DNA of 13,436 nt from Phycisphaerales bacterium (GCA_029260335.1 JAJDDL010000047.1:1-13436); one strand, 5' to 3'. Positions 1-7,762 are shown, counted from the stretch's first letter. The notes: a model not told the origin generated them from the sequence alone. Numbers and translations are program-made.

Positions 1-459
1 ACCGAGCGATGGCGAGACTTCTGCTGGGAGGGTGCCCGCGGGCAACGCGCTGAGCTTCTCCAGCACGCGCGAACGAGACCAATAGAACTCCACATCTTCA
101 TCGAAGATGACGTAGATGGTCGAGAATCCGAGCACCGAGTAGCTGCGGATGTCCTTGACGCCGGGGATCCCGAGCATGGCCACGGTGAGTGGGTAGGTGA
201 TCTGGTCGTCGATATCTTGCGGGCTTCTGCCGGGCCACTCGGTGAACACGATCTGTTGGTTCTCGCCGATGTCAGGGATGGCATCGACCGGCACCGGATC
301 CCTGGGCAATCCATCGAGATCCCAGTTGAAAGGGGCCACCAGAACACCCATGAACACCGCGGCGACGAGCAAGATCCCGATGACCAGTCTCTGTTCTAAG
401 CACCAACGAATGAGATAGCTGACTGGACCGCGTTCTTGGCGGTTGGCGGGCTCAGCCAT
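1..459 (-). CDS. cusA: CusA/CzcA-type RND heavy-metal efflux permease, N-terminal part (cut by left window edge)
   Basis: This is the inner-membrane proton-driven pump of a tripartite efflux system that would take Cu(I)/Ag(I) or related metals from periplasm or cytoplasm to the TolC channel. Only the first 153 residues are inside the window; the frame is open to base 1. I translated it from the ATG at 459. Residues about 24-42 form the first transmembrane helix. They are followed by the start of the periplasmic porter region, with DPVPVDAIPDIGENQQIVF (54-72), EWPGRSPQDIDDQITYPL (74-91) and GVKDIRSYSVLGFSTIYVIF (100-119), which are hallmarks of heavy-metal RND permeases. The family is usually about 1,030-1,060 residues, so most lies outside. 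The start is supported by GAGGG at 468-472, eight bases upstream. The ATG overlaps the end of the adaptor gene by eight bases, indicating translational coupling. CusA (monovalent copper/silver) fits better than CzcA because of the adaptor's metal domains, but the diagnostic methionines are not in view. Confidence 0.93.
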   Translation of the reverse strand, partial: MAEPANRQERGPVSYLIRWCLEQRLVIGILLVAAVFMGVLVAPFNWDLDGLPRDPVPVDAIPDIGENQQIVFTEWPGRSPQDIDDQITYPLTVAMLGIPGVKDIRSYSVLGFSTIYVIFDEDVEFYWSRSRVLEKLSALPAGTLPAEVSPSLG

Positions 460-2485
460 GATCGTGGCCCTCGTGCGGGTCGGACTCGCCGGCGTCCTGC
501 TGGCTGCTCGGCGGTGTCATGTCTGAGCCTGTGGGCGGGAAGCTCTGGCGAATCTCGCCGCACTGGAGCATGGACTCGCCGAAGTAAGGGTTGTTGATAG
601 TCTTGCCCCGTTGCAGCCAATCGGCGCCCTTGAAATCAAACGCCATGGGGCAATAGGCGATGTGCCAGGTCTCGCCCGAAGCGTGCCCGAAGGTCTGTTC
701 AAGAAGGATGACCGCGTCGCTCATGCCCTCAAAGTGCGCCCGGGCGGCATCGATTGTCGTCGCCTGAGCATCGAGGCGAAGCGACCTAGCCGCCGTGCGC
801 CAGCTCGCCAGACTCTCACCGGAAAGGCCTAGCTCGGTAATGGCGTCGAGCCTGGCATTCAGCTGCGTCGAAGCCTCGTGGAACCCGGCGAGGTCGTCTG
901 CTGCCAGGCGTTCCTGTGCCGCGAGATACGCGTGATAGACAGGTTCGATGCTCGTGAGGAACGAATCGGGTACGTTCTCAGACATGGGTGCCGATGGCGT
1001 CATGCCCGCGTGGTTGTGCCCGCCTCCGCCACCGCCCGCGGGGGACATCATGCTCGGCTTTGCCGCGAACTGCATAGCGCTATCGATGCGGAATGCACCG
1101 TGGACAACGACGGCCTCGCCCTCTTCCAGACCCTCCTTGACAACATAGAACTCACCTGCCCGACGGCCGAGCGTGACTTCACGCATCTGATAGCTTGGCG
1201 ATTCGGCTTCGGGGTCTCGCACGTAGACCACCGAGCGTCTGCCGGTGAAGAGGACCGCCGTGCGCGGGATGACGAGCGGCGGCTCGCTTGTCGCGGGATC
1301 TCCCACGACGCCGAGGCTCTCGGCGGGGACTAGGTCCATACCGCAGATATCACAGAAGCCGCGCGCGTCCTTCACTACAGATGGATGCATGGGGCCCACC
1401 CATTTGCCGGCGAACGAATCGTCGGTCAGGGGGCCGGTCCTTCCGATGCGTGTGCGCATGACCGCCGAGGCGAACATGCCGGGCTTGAGCCGCAGATCGG
1501 CGTTGTCGACCGCGACCCGGACCGCCGCGGTTCGCGTGCGATCATCGACGATCGGCTCGATGAACGAGATTCGTCCTTCGAACATCTCGCCGGGATGGGC
1601 TTCGACGGTGAACGTCACGGATTGGCCCCATCGAAGCAGCGCGAGCTGGGATTCGTATGCCTCCAGATCGAGCCACAATCGCGAGAGGTCGGCGACGGTT
1701 GCGATGGGATCGCCGGTCTGGACGTAGTCACCCTCAAGCACAGACAGGTGGGTCACGACGCCGCCGATGGGCGCGTAGATCGTGAGCAGGTCCGAGTCAT
1801 ACGTCCCCTGCTCGACCGAATCGATCTGCGATTTGGAGATGCCGAACAGTCGCAGCTTCTCGCGAGCGCTGCGCAGGGCATCGAAGTTCATCTCACCCAT
1901 GCCAGCCATGCCCATGGTCTGCTGAGCGATCAAGTGGGTCTCGCGCAACTCCGCGAATGCCGAGAGCAGTTCGGGGCTGAAGATCTCGGCGAGGTGGTCG
2001 TCTTCCGAGACCGGGATGCCGACGTAGTTGACGAAGAGCCGTTCGATTCTGCCGGGGAAGTACGCGCTGAGCCGAGCGATGGAAGTCTCGTCCTGGGTGA
2101 CCTTGCCCAGCAATCGGACCTCGGCAGTGGGAAAGAACCGCCCTACCTGTGCCGTCTCGATCCTGCTTGCCGCCCGCGCCGACTCGGTGATTGACATGCT
2201 CAGTGAATCGCCGTCCTGTTCTGAGACCGGAATGAGATCCATGAAGCAGATGGGACACTTGGCGTTGGGATCCTGGAGGCGCACGGTTGGATGCATGGAG
2301 CAGGTGTATTCCTGCGGCTCCGCGGCTTCGGTTTGCATCACCTCGGGCGTCGGTTCCTTGGCTGGCCTTCCGATCCAAACGCCCAGGATGAGCGCGGCGA
2401 TGATGAGAAGCCCCGCGATAGCCGCGGAGGTGTGCGTCCATAGCCAGAAGGCTGCGACTTTGAGCTTGCTTGTCTTGGTACTCAT
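452..2485 (-). CDS. cusB: CusB-like RND efflux periplasmic adaptor with two heavy-metal-binding modules and a C-terminal DUF3347-type domain
   Basis: This is the membrane-fusion protein joining the inner-membrane pump to the outer-membrane channel, and it probably also hands metal over. It has 677 residues, well above the roughly 400 of E. coli CusB because of extra domains. Residues 15-38 are an N-terminal membrane anchor. Residues 60-87 are a heavy-metal-binding module (YTCSMHP...CPICFMDLIPV). About 125-345 is the barrel-sandwich/alpha-hairpin/beta-barrel core (FPGRIERLFVNYVGIPV; IYAPIGGVVTHLSVLEGDYV). A second metal module lies at 362-387 (GPMHP...CDICGMDLVPAE), in which the usual first Cys is Gly. 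The membrane-proximal domain follows at about 403-475. After a Gly/His linker (484-494), residues about 505-645 look like DUF3347, ending in YCPMAF (611-616), NPYFGESML (632-640) and C642. The last residues are DPHEGHDHG, a His-rich tail. The ATG at 2485 overlaps the upstream TGA (ATGA) and has GAGG at 2493-2496. Family is certain; copper/silver specificity is inferred from the domains. Confidence 0.95.
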   Translation of the reverse strand: MSTKTSKLKVAAFWLWTHTSAAIAGLLIIAALILGVWIGRPAKEPTPEVMQTEAAEPQEYTCSMHPTVRLQDPNAKCPICFMDLIPVSEQDGDSLSMSITESARAASRIETAQVGRFFPTAEVRLLGKVTQDETSIARLSAYFPGRIERLFVNYVGIPVSEDDHLAEIFSPELLSAFAELRETHLIAQQTMGMAGMGEMNFDALRSAREKLRLFGISKSQIDSVEQGTYDSDLLTIYAPIGGVVTHLSVLEGDYVQTGDPIATVADLSRLWLDLEAYESQLALLRWGQSVTFTVEAHPGEMFEGRISFIEPIVDDRTRTAAVRVAVDNADLRLKPGMFASAVMRTRIGRTGPLTDDSFAGKWVGPMHPSVVKDARGFCDICGMDLVPAESLGVVGDPATSEPPLVIPRTAVLFTGRRSVVYVRDPEAESPSYQMREVTLGRRAGEFYVVKEGLEEGEAVVVHGAFRIDSAMQFAAKPSMMSPAGGGGGGHNHAGMTPSAPMSENVPDSFLTSIEPVYHAYLAAQERLAADDLAGFHEASTQLNARLDAITELGLSGESLASWRTAARSLRLDAQATTIDAARAHFEGMSDAVILLEQTFGHASGETWHIAYCPMAFDFKGADWLQRGKTINNPYFGESMLQCGEIRQSFPPTGSDMTPPSSQQDAGESDPHEGHDHG

Positions 2486-3900
2486 GGCTGAACCTCGGTC
2501 GGTGTTGGAGTCTTATCGGCGGTTTCGGCAGGGATCTGTTCGCCAACCAGCGTGTTGAGCGCGGCGAGGGCCATTGCGCGGTCGGCACGGGCCCTTTCGG
2601 CGGCGAGGGCGAACTCGAGCAGCGTTCTTTGGGTGTCGAGCAGGTCCAAGAGATCGGTCTGGCCCGCGCGATAGCTTGCCAAGGAGGCTCGCAACGATTG
2701 CTCGCCCTTGGGAATCAGGGTGTCACGGTAGAGTCTCACCCGCCGATCGGCATCGGTGTGCTCGAACCAGGCCCACTGCACCGCCGAGCCAAGGCGATTG
2801 GCTTGATCTGCTCTGCGATGCGAGATCGCCAGACGACGGGCGATCGATTCGCGCACGCCCGCAGATATCTTGCCGCGCCATATCGGGACGTTCACCCCGA
2901 GGCTGAGGAGGATGGGATCGTCGCCGCTCTCGGCGATCGCGCTATTGGCGGCCTCATCGGTGACGATGTAATCGAAGCCAACGGTGAAATCGGGCGTCCC
3001 TTCTGCTCGCGCGAGGCGAGTGCGGATGCGTTGTTCTTCGATGCGTTCATCGAGCCCGTGCAATGCCGGGCTGGACTGCAAGGCCATCTGCATGATCGCC
3101 TCGGCGTCGGAGCTCGCGGCGAGTGCAGGCAGCGGGGGAAGCTCCGCCAAGCCCAGCGATTGCTCACGATTGAGCGCGACATTGAGCTCGCTTACGAGCG
3201 GTGGACGCGAGGCGCGCAGGGCGCTCAGACGGTCGTCGAGTTGTGCGATCTCGAGCTGCGCGCGTATCAACTCGGGGTGAGAGCCCTGGCCCACGCGATA
3301 CCTTGCTCTGATGATCTGTTCGAACGAGCCCAGCACGCCGCGGCTCTCTTGGGTGATTCCTATCGCCGCGTCGAGATAGGCGATCTCGTAGAGCGATGCG
3401 ACCACGCGCTCTTCGACTTGCAGCCGAACGGTCTGGAATCTGAACCACGCGGCCTTTGCGGCCCGAGCCTCGGCGTCCCGTCGATCCGCGAGCTTGGCCG
3501 GCCAGGGAATTGTCTGTTTCACGCCCACGCGGGCCTGTTGCGGGCCGGTCCGGGTCTCCACCTCGTCGAGGAACACACCGATACTGACGCGTGGATCGGG
3601 CAGCGCAGAAACCTGCGGCAAACGCTCGGCGGCGGCGACCCATTCCTGATAGGCGCTCTCCACCTCCGGGTTCTGGAGCAAAGCGAAGCGAATGTAGTCG
3701 TCGATCGTCGCAAGCGGCGCGGCAGCCTGCTGGTCTGCGCCGGCAACTTCTTGGCGCAGGATGGACTGGGGCGTCTTGCTTCCCAGGGGCCGCGCACTAT
3801 TGAACGACTGATGCGAGCCTTGGACGTGATCGAATGGGCTGGAACACCCCGCGATGACACCAGAGGACACCAGAACACATGCGGACAAACAACGGGCCAT
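2482..3900 (-). CDS. TolC-family outer-membrane efflux lipoprotein (CusC-like)
   Basis: This is the outer-membrane channel subunit of the metal efflux system. From the ATG at 3900 it has 472 residues. It begins with a lipoprotein signal, MARCLSACVLVSSGVIAG followed by C19, with lipobox I-A-G-C. Two outer-membrane efflux repeats follow: the first contains TIDDYIRFALLQNPEVESAY, LPDPRVSIGVF and VKQTIPWPAKLADRRDAEA; the second contains LGVNVPIWRGKISAGVRE and ASYRAGQTDLLDLLDTQRT. Both have long alpha-helical stretches rich in Ala, Arg and Glu, and the length is normal for the family. The frame is open further upstream to a TTG at 3942 and an ATG at 3918. I chose 3900 because AGGAG (3908-3912) lies seven bases ahead and the signal peptide then has normal length. 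The stop overlaps the adaptor start by four bases (ATGA). The cysteine-rich gene ends 97 bases upstream. The assignment to metal efflux rests on the neighbours; the family itself is clear. Confidence 0.93.
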   Translation of the reverse strand: MARCLSACVLVSSGVIAGCSSPFDHVQGSHQSFNSARPLGSKTPQSILRQEVAGADQQAAAPLATIDDYIRFALLQNPEVESAYQEWVAAAERLPQVSALPDPRVSIGVFLDEVETRTGPQQARVGVKQTIPWPAKLADRRDAEARAAKAAWFRFQTVRLQVEERVVASLYEIAYLDAAIGITQESRGVLGSFEQIIRARYRVGQGSHPELIRAQLEIAQLDDRLSALRASRPPLVSELNVALNREQSLGLAELPPLPALAASSDAEAIMQMALQSSPALHGLDERIEEQRIRTRLARAEGTPDFTVGFDYIVTDEAANSAIAESGDDPILLSLGVNVPIWRGKISAGVRESIARRLAISHRRADQANRLGSAVQWAWFEHTDADRRVRLYRDTLIPKGEQSLRASLASYRAGQTDLLDLLDTQRTLLEFALAAERARADRAMALAALNTLVGEQIPAETADKTPTPTEVQP

Positions 3901-3997
3901 GACTCGGCTCCTGGACATACATTTGGTCAATCGATCGGACAAGCGCGTGAGGCGAGCGCTCCAATACGGCGCGCATTTTCCCTATGGACGGCTTGTT

Positions 3998-4429
3998 CTA
4001 CGTTTGCCAGATACCCAAGAACGCCTGCAGGCGGTTGTGGCTCAGCGATGCGGCGAGTGCGTGCTGCTGAAGCATCGAAAGCGTCCTGCTGGACGCCGGT
4101 TCAGCCTGCAGCTCAAGGCATGGAGACCGAGTAGCCAAGCCGAGTGGTAAATCGCTCGCCGAGCGAGGCATTGGGGCCTTTGGTGATTGCTCTGGCTCTT
4201 CACGCGGCTCGGCCATGCACATGCATGTGCCGCCGGTCATTGCACATGCGGCTGGCTCGAGTTCTATGGACTCGCCGCAACAAGTCTGCGTAACCGCGGG
4301 CTGGCAGCAGGAGGGCAAAGCACACGTTCCGCGCTGCTCACGTGTCACCAATCCGCCGTTGACGCGCGGCAACCCCGCGGCGACCAGCACCAAGATGGCA
4401 AACAGGCGAAGAAGCAACGTGGGCCTCAC
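3998..4429 (-). CDS. Small secreted cysteine-rich protein at the head of the metal-efflux operon
   Basis: I do not recognise a named family. From a GTG at 4429 the product has 143 residues. It starts with a convincing signal peptide (VRPTLLLRLFAILVLVAAG), followed by a Cys-rich stretch at about residues 35-75 with TC, SCC, TCCGE, AAC and GGTCMCM motifs. It has nine cysteines in all, counting one further on (SPC). After that come a Pro/Glu-rich linker and an amphipathic, Leu/Ala-rich C-terminus. AGGAG at 4441-4445 sits eleven bases before the GTG, a little long. The frame stays open upstream to another GTG at 4534, but that would put about 35 polar residues ahead of the signal, so I prefer the internal start. 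Paired cysteines, export, and position just ahead of tolC-cusB-cusA suggest a periplasmic metal-binding or sensing role, perhaps replacing CusF. That is inference; it could also be a redox or structural protein. The start is the least certain in the window. Confidence 0.62.
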   Translation of the reverse strand: MRPTLLLRLFAILVLVAAGLPRVNGGLVTREQRGTCALPSCCQPAVTQTCCGESIELEPAACAMTGGTCMCMAEPREEPEQSPKAPMPRSASDLPLGLATRSPCLELQAEPASSRTLSMLQQHALAASLSHNRLQAFLGIWQT

Positions 4430-4520
4430 TGTGGTAACCGCTCCTGAGCGTATTCTATTCGACTCAACTCGCCGCGGAGGGTCCCTATTGGCCGCATTAT
4501 TGGGCCTTGCAAGGGCTGGA

Positions 4521-4533
4521 TGGGATGATCCCA
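4521..4533. promoter_or_regulatory. Short perfect inverted repeat upstream of the efflux operon
   Basis: TGGGAT-G-ATCCCA is a perfect 6+1+6 base palindrome in the 159-base gap between the beta-propeller gene and the cysteine-rich gene. It lies about 92 bases ahead of the latter's start. Position and symmetry fit a repressor or activator operator. A site this short can occur by chance, and I see no matching CueR-like or CsoR-like site. Confidence 0.22.
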
Positions 4534-4588
4534 CTGAGATAGCGGACGCCTTTGGAAGACGGTCTTGATCATGCGTGGCTGGTCGGGC

Positions 4589-6055
4589 TCAACAGGCCTG
4601 AGCGAAGAGATCGAGATAGCCAAAGAAGTCGTCGGCATCGCAATCATCGTCTGCATCGACGTCGCACGCGCCAACATCTCCGGTGGCGAACGCATCGAGA
4701 TAGAGGAAAAAATCATCCGCATCGGCGTCCCCGTCGCCATCGAGATCGGCCGCGCAGCCTGCCTCGGTGCCAATGACGATCACGTCGCCACCGTTGCCGG
4801 AGGTGTTTGCGTGGACCGATTTGGCACCGGCGATCACAAGCGAGCCATCGGGCGTCATATCCAGAAAGAACGGCGATCCAACCGTGTCGATCTCGCCGAT
4901 GCGATTCAGCTCCCGATCGAAAACCTGCACCTCAGGGTGGGCGTTATCCTGCGTTCCCCAGGAGCACACCGCGAAGACCTCGCCGTCGTCGCTTGCCTGG
5001 GCGACTTTGATTGAGTCTTGCAAGCTTCCTGCGCCGTTGATTTCCAGGAATGCGAGTTGATCGCCTGTAGCCAGGTCGAAGACGCGATAGGTGGTGTCGA
5101 GATAGCTGTTGGCATAGACGTGGCTTGCGATGAACGCATGCGACGCGTCACCGGAGATTGCCGGGGCACCGAACCAGTTGCCGCTTGCAGATCCAAAGAC
5201 CTCACGCTGCCAGACGCCCGAGTCGTTCTCCACCCATACCGCGTAGTTGAAGCCGCCGGCGGCTGCCGCCTTGCCGTTGCCGCTGATCCGGTGCCACGAG
5301 CCCTGACCCGAAACGCTGAATCGGTGCAGCTCGGACATATCAGATGTTTGAATCACCACGGCGGTATCGCCGACGGTGAGCACGGCGCGCGATCCGTCAT
5401 CGGAAATATCAACGCCGAGCACACGCTCGCTGTAAGTCTCGGATTGCAGCACGGCGCCGGTTGCGCCGTCGAGAACTACCACCGTCGAAGTCCGGGCGAT
5501 CGTGTCGGTGCCGGCGGCAATGATGACCGCGCCGTCGTCGCTTAGACCTACCCAGTGCCTCCCCGAGGATTGACCCGCCAGGCCATTGACGTCGTCTGGG
5601 AAGGTGTACGTCCAGAGTTCGTTGTCGCTTGCGCTTGTGTAGGCTCGGACCGTGACCGAACCGTTGTCTTCGGTACTCAAGACCGCGCCGAGATCGGCTG
5701 CGTCGGCGATCGATACCGAACCATGCGGATCGGTGGCCAGCGGCACTTCATACAGCGGGACACCATCGCCTCGAGCGTCGAACGCTTGGAGTCGCTCATC
5801 GTTGAGATCTTCGTAGGCTAGCGCAAGATCCTGATTGATCGCCACGCTCTCGGGGATGGCGATCGCGGCGTCATAATGCCAGAGTTCGGAGTATGCCGGC
5901 TCGATGATGGTCTCGCCGTGGGCACCAAAGGCGATACGCTGCGTTTCCACCCATGTCCCCGTTTGGTCGGTGTGCTGGATCTGCCGGATCTGTGTGGGAC
6001 TGATAGCCCCGTAGGTGCCAGCCGCCAGAGTCATCACGGCGATCGTTGAAAACAT
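4589..6055 (-). CDS. Secreted WD40/YVTN-like beta-propeller protein with GC-type dockerin tail
   Basis: An exported protein of 488 residues. It opens with a short signal peptide (MFSTIAVMTLAAGTYGA). Turn motifs recur at residues 172 (SDDG), 218 (SDDG), 258 (SGNG), 301 (SGDA), 355 (SDDG) and 401 (TPDG). The spacing of 40-54 residues, each followed by a hydrophobic beta strand, is what a YVTN/WD40-like beta-propeller shows. There is a phrase of the form VVLDGATGAVLQSE, typical of proteins that read like log-style 'value of key' blades. No catalytic motif is visible, so the job is probably binding or structural. Residues 434-488 are the 55-residue calcium-loop tail, here ending in FAQAC rather than GC. 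The ATG at 6055 is well supported by AGGAGA at 6061-6066. The gene has its own 125-base upstream gap and lies downstream of the FG-GAP gene in the same direction. Function unknown. Confidence 0.9.
   Translation of the reverse strand: MFSTIAVMTLAAGTYGAISPTQIRQIQHTDQTGTWVETQRIAFGAHGETIIEPAYSELWHYDAAIAIPESVAINQDLALAYEDLNDERLQAFDARGDGVPLYEVPLATDPHGSVSIADAADLGAVLSTEDNGSVTVRAYTSASDNELWTYTFPDDVNGLAGQSSGRHWVGLSDDGAVIIAAGTDTIARTSTVVVLDGATGAVLQSETYSERVLGVDISDDGSRAVLTVGDTAVVIQTSDMSELHRFSVSGQGSWHRISGNGKAAAAGGFNYAVWVENDSGVWQREVFGSASGNWFGAPAISGDASHAFIASHVYANSYLDTTYRVFDLATGDQLAFLEINGAGSLQDSIKVAQASDDGEVFAVCSWGTQDNAHPEVQVFDRELNRIGEIDTVGSPFFLDMTPDGSLVIAGAKSVHANTSGNGGDVIVIGTEAGCAADLDGDGDADADDFFLYLDAFATGDVGACDVDADDDCDADDFFGYLDLFAQAC
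4592..4756 (-). repeat. GC-type dockerin tail, copy 1
   Basis: This encodes the last 55 residues of the beta-propeller protein. Two dockerin/EF-hand-like loops (DLDGDGDADADDFF and DVDADDDCDADDFF) are each followed by a short helix (YLDAF, YLDLF). Cysteines fall at tail positions 1, 31, 39 and 55. The second loop has Ala and Asp in place of the two usual glycines. The terminus is QAC instead of GC. Confidence 0.85.
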
Positions 6056-6099
6056 GACAGTCTCCTAATCAAACCTGAAGGGGTGCTCCGATATCGAGC

Positions 6100-6128
6100 C
6101 CGAGTCTGAGTGGCTCAGAACCGAGTCT
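6100..6128. promoter_or_regulatory. Direct repeat and weak promoter-like elements upstream of the beta-propeller gene
   Basis: CCGAGTCT occurs at 6100-6107 and again at 6121-6128, a 21-base period, or two helix turns. An inverted repeat CTGAG-TGG-CTCAG (6106-6118) lies between. On the minus strand a weak -35/-10 pair, TTGAGC (6153-6148) and TAGACT (6129-6124) with 18 bases between, overlaps the repeat. This could be a promoter with an activator or repressor site, but each element is short and imperfect. Confidence 0.28.
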
Positions 6129-6180
6129 ACAGATGAGATAGCCTGGGGCTCAACCAAAATCGAAACTGGCACGCAGGCGC

Positions 6181-7671
6181 TCAGCAACCATCCTCAAATG
6201 CGTCCAGGTAGCCAAAGAAGTCGTCTGCGTCGCAATCGGCGTCTAGGTCGATATCACAGATCACAAGATCACCAGACGCGAACCCGTCAAGATAGGTAAA
6301 GAAATCGTCCGCGTCGGCATCCCCGTCGTCGTCGAGATCGGCACTGCAAACCGGGAAGATATCCCCTGCGATAACCCAGACCTTGCCGCCATTGAACACC
6401 GGATCGTCGTGATTGAATGACGAGATCATGAAGTCGATTGCTCCATCGCCGTTTACGTCGTCGACGCCCACGGTTGAGTAGCCGAACAGATCGCCTCGGA
6501 TTGTGTTGGTGATGGTGCGGAGAACCTCGCCATCCTTGCCGGAGATGACATACGCCTTGCCTGCGTCGTTGATGATGAGATCGCTCGCGAACGATGACAC
6601 GAGCAGGTCGTCGTAGCCGTCGAAGTTTGCATCGCCTATGCCGCGGCCGACGCCGAAGCCCTCGCCCGGGCCTTCGCCAGTGAAGGTCCGGATGAGAGCG
6701 CCGTCCACTCCTGAGAAGACATATGCGCGGCCCGTGGAGGCACCCAGCGCGGAATGCCCGAGGTCTGCAAGGTAGATATCAAGCGTGCCGTCGTTGTTGA
6801 CATCGCCCGCGCCCGAAGAAAACAGGCTCCCAAAGCCTCGGCCCTCGGGCTCGGCGTCGATGGGCCCGCCGAACATGATGTCGCCCGACTGCCCATCGTA
6901 GATGTACGCGCGTCCGCGTTGGCCGGGCCCGCCGTTGGGCGCCCCGGCGATGAACTCGGCGTGCCCGTCCTTGTTGAGATCACCCAATCCGCCGACGGCG
7001 AACCCGAAGATGTCGCCGCCCCGCTCGCCATCCTTGACGTGGATCTCAGAGAAGTCCGCGCCAGAGTACACATAGATGCGACCGGCATTGGGACCACCGG
7101 TGTCGTGCAAGGGTGCGCCAATGACGACATCGGGCACGCCGTCGTTGTTGATATCCCCGGCGCCGGCGTTGGTCACGGGCCCTGCGCCGCTGACGAGGCT
7201 GCCGAAGGCGTCGAAGAGGACCTCGCCCTGCCAGCCGTGGAGCAACTCGCCCGTGCAGCCCGAATACAGATAGGCGTTGCCATTGCGTGCGATCGGGTTG
7301 CCGAGGTTGATCGTGCCGGGGGCTCCGACGATGTAGTCCGCGTGTCCATCGCCATCGATATCGCCCACGCCGCTGGCTTCGTGGCCCATGCGCTCGGCGA
7401 CGCGTCCGAAGTGTTCACGGATCGTCACACCGGTCGCGCCGGAGATCACGACGAACTTGCCCGCGTTGTTTCCCGCGTCCTCGTTGGAGGGCACGCCTAC
7501 GCCCAGGTCGGTGACGCCGTCGCCGTCGACATCTCCGAGCGGCCGATTGATAAAGCCAAAGTTCTCGGACGGATTCGCGCCCGGCAACTCGTGGATGAGC
7601 TCGACCGGCTCGATGAACTGGGCGTGGGCCATAGGCGCGAGTGCGGCGAAGAGAAGCGTGCTCGGACGCAT
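6181..7671 (-). CDS. Secreted FG-GAP repeat (integrin-alpha-like) propeller protein with GC-type dockerin tail
   Basis: An exported protein of 496 residues. The signal peptide is MRPSTLLFAALAPMAHA. Seven FG-GAP repeats follow, each with a calcium-type loop: DVDGDGVTD (47-55), DIDGDGHAD (104-112), DINNDGVPD (173-181), DLNKDGHAE (231-239), DVNNDGTLD (290-298), DANFDGYDD (347-355) and DVNGDGAID (405-413). Each is followed by a strand such as VVIGAP or FIAGAP. Seven such units make one complete seven-bladed propeller, as in integrin alpha chains. These proteins bind ligands or surfaces, and I see no enzyme motif. Residues 442-496 are the 55-residue tail, ending in DGC. The frame is open far upstream to about 7962. 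I start at the ATG at 7671 because AAGGAGA at 7678-7684 precedes it and it begins exactly at the signal peptide; the longer version would overlap the divergent AraC gene. The ligand is unknown. Confidence 0.93.
   Translation of the reverse strand: MRPSTLLFAALAPMAHAQFIEPVELIHELPGANPSENFGFINRPLGDVDGDGVTDLGVGVPSNEDAGNNAGKFVVISGATGVTIREHFGRVAERMGHEASGVGDIDGDGHADYIVGAPGTINLGNPIARNGNAYLYSGCTGELLHGWQGEVLFDAFGSLVSGAGPVTNAGAGDINNDGVPDVVIGAPLHDTGGPNAGRIYVYSGADFSEIHVKDGERGGDIFGFAVGGLGDLNKDGHAEFIAGAPNGGPGQRGRAYIYDGQSGDIMFGGPIDAEPEGRGFGSLFSSGAGDVNNDGTLDIYLADLGHSALGASTGRAYVFSGVDGALIRTFTGEGPGEGFGVGRGIGDANFDGYDDLLVSSFASDLIINDAGKAYVISGKDGEVLRTITNTIRGDLFGYSTVGVDDVNGDGAIDFMISSFNHDDPVFNGGKVWVIAGDIFPVCSADLDDDGDADADDFFTYLDGFASGDLVICDIDLDADCDADDFFGYLDAFEDGC
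6184..6348 (-). repeat. GC-type dockerin tail, copy 2
   Basis: This encodes the last 55 residues of the FG-GAP protein. The loops are DLDDDGDADADDFF and DIDLDADCDADDFF, with helices YLDGF and YLDAF. Cysteines are at tail positions 1, 31, 39 and 55, and the end is the standard DGC. The second loop lacks both glycines. Confidence 0.87.
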
Positions 7672-7762
7672 CGTGAGTCTCCTTGTGGTTTCAAGAGCCT
7701 GCCTGTTTTCCGGGCGGGCCACGCTCGAGCGAAGCCAGGGCAGCCTTGCATGCGTCAGGCTA

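Noticed and set aside
1385..2194. 269-residue plus-strand frame opposite the CusB-like gene
   Set aside because: Antisense to the adaptor core, no domain, no ribosome-binding site.
2470..4134. 554-residue plus-strand open frame opposite the TolC-family gene
   Set aside because: It is antisense to an unmistakable outer-membrane efflux protein, has Arg/Gly/Ala-rich low-information sequence and no recognisable domain. Such frames are expected opposite GC-rich genes.
4430..4520. Possible -10 box TAGAAT (minus strand, about 4452-4457) ahead of the Cys-rich gene
   Set aside because: No acceptable -35 hexamer lies 16-18 bases upstream, so the match alone is not evidence of a promoter.
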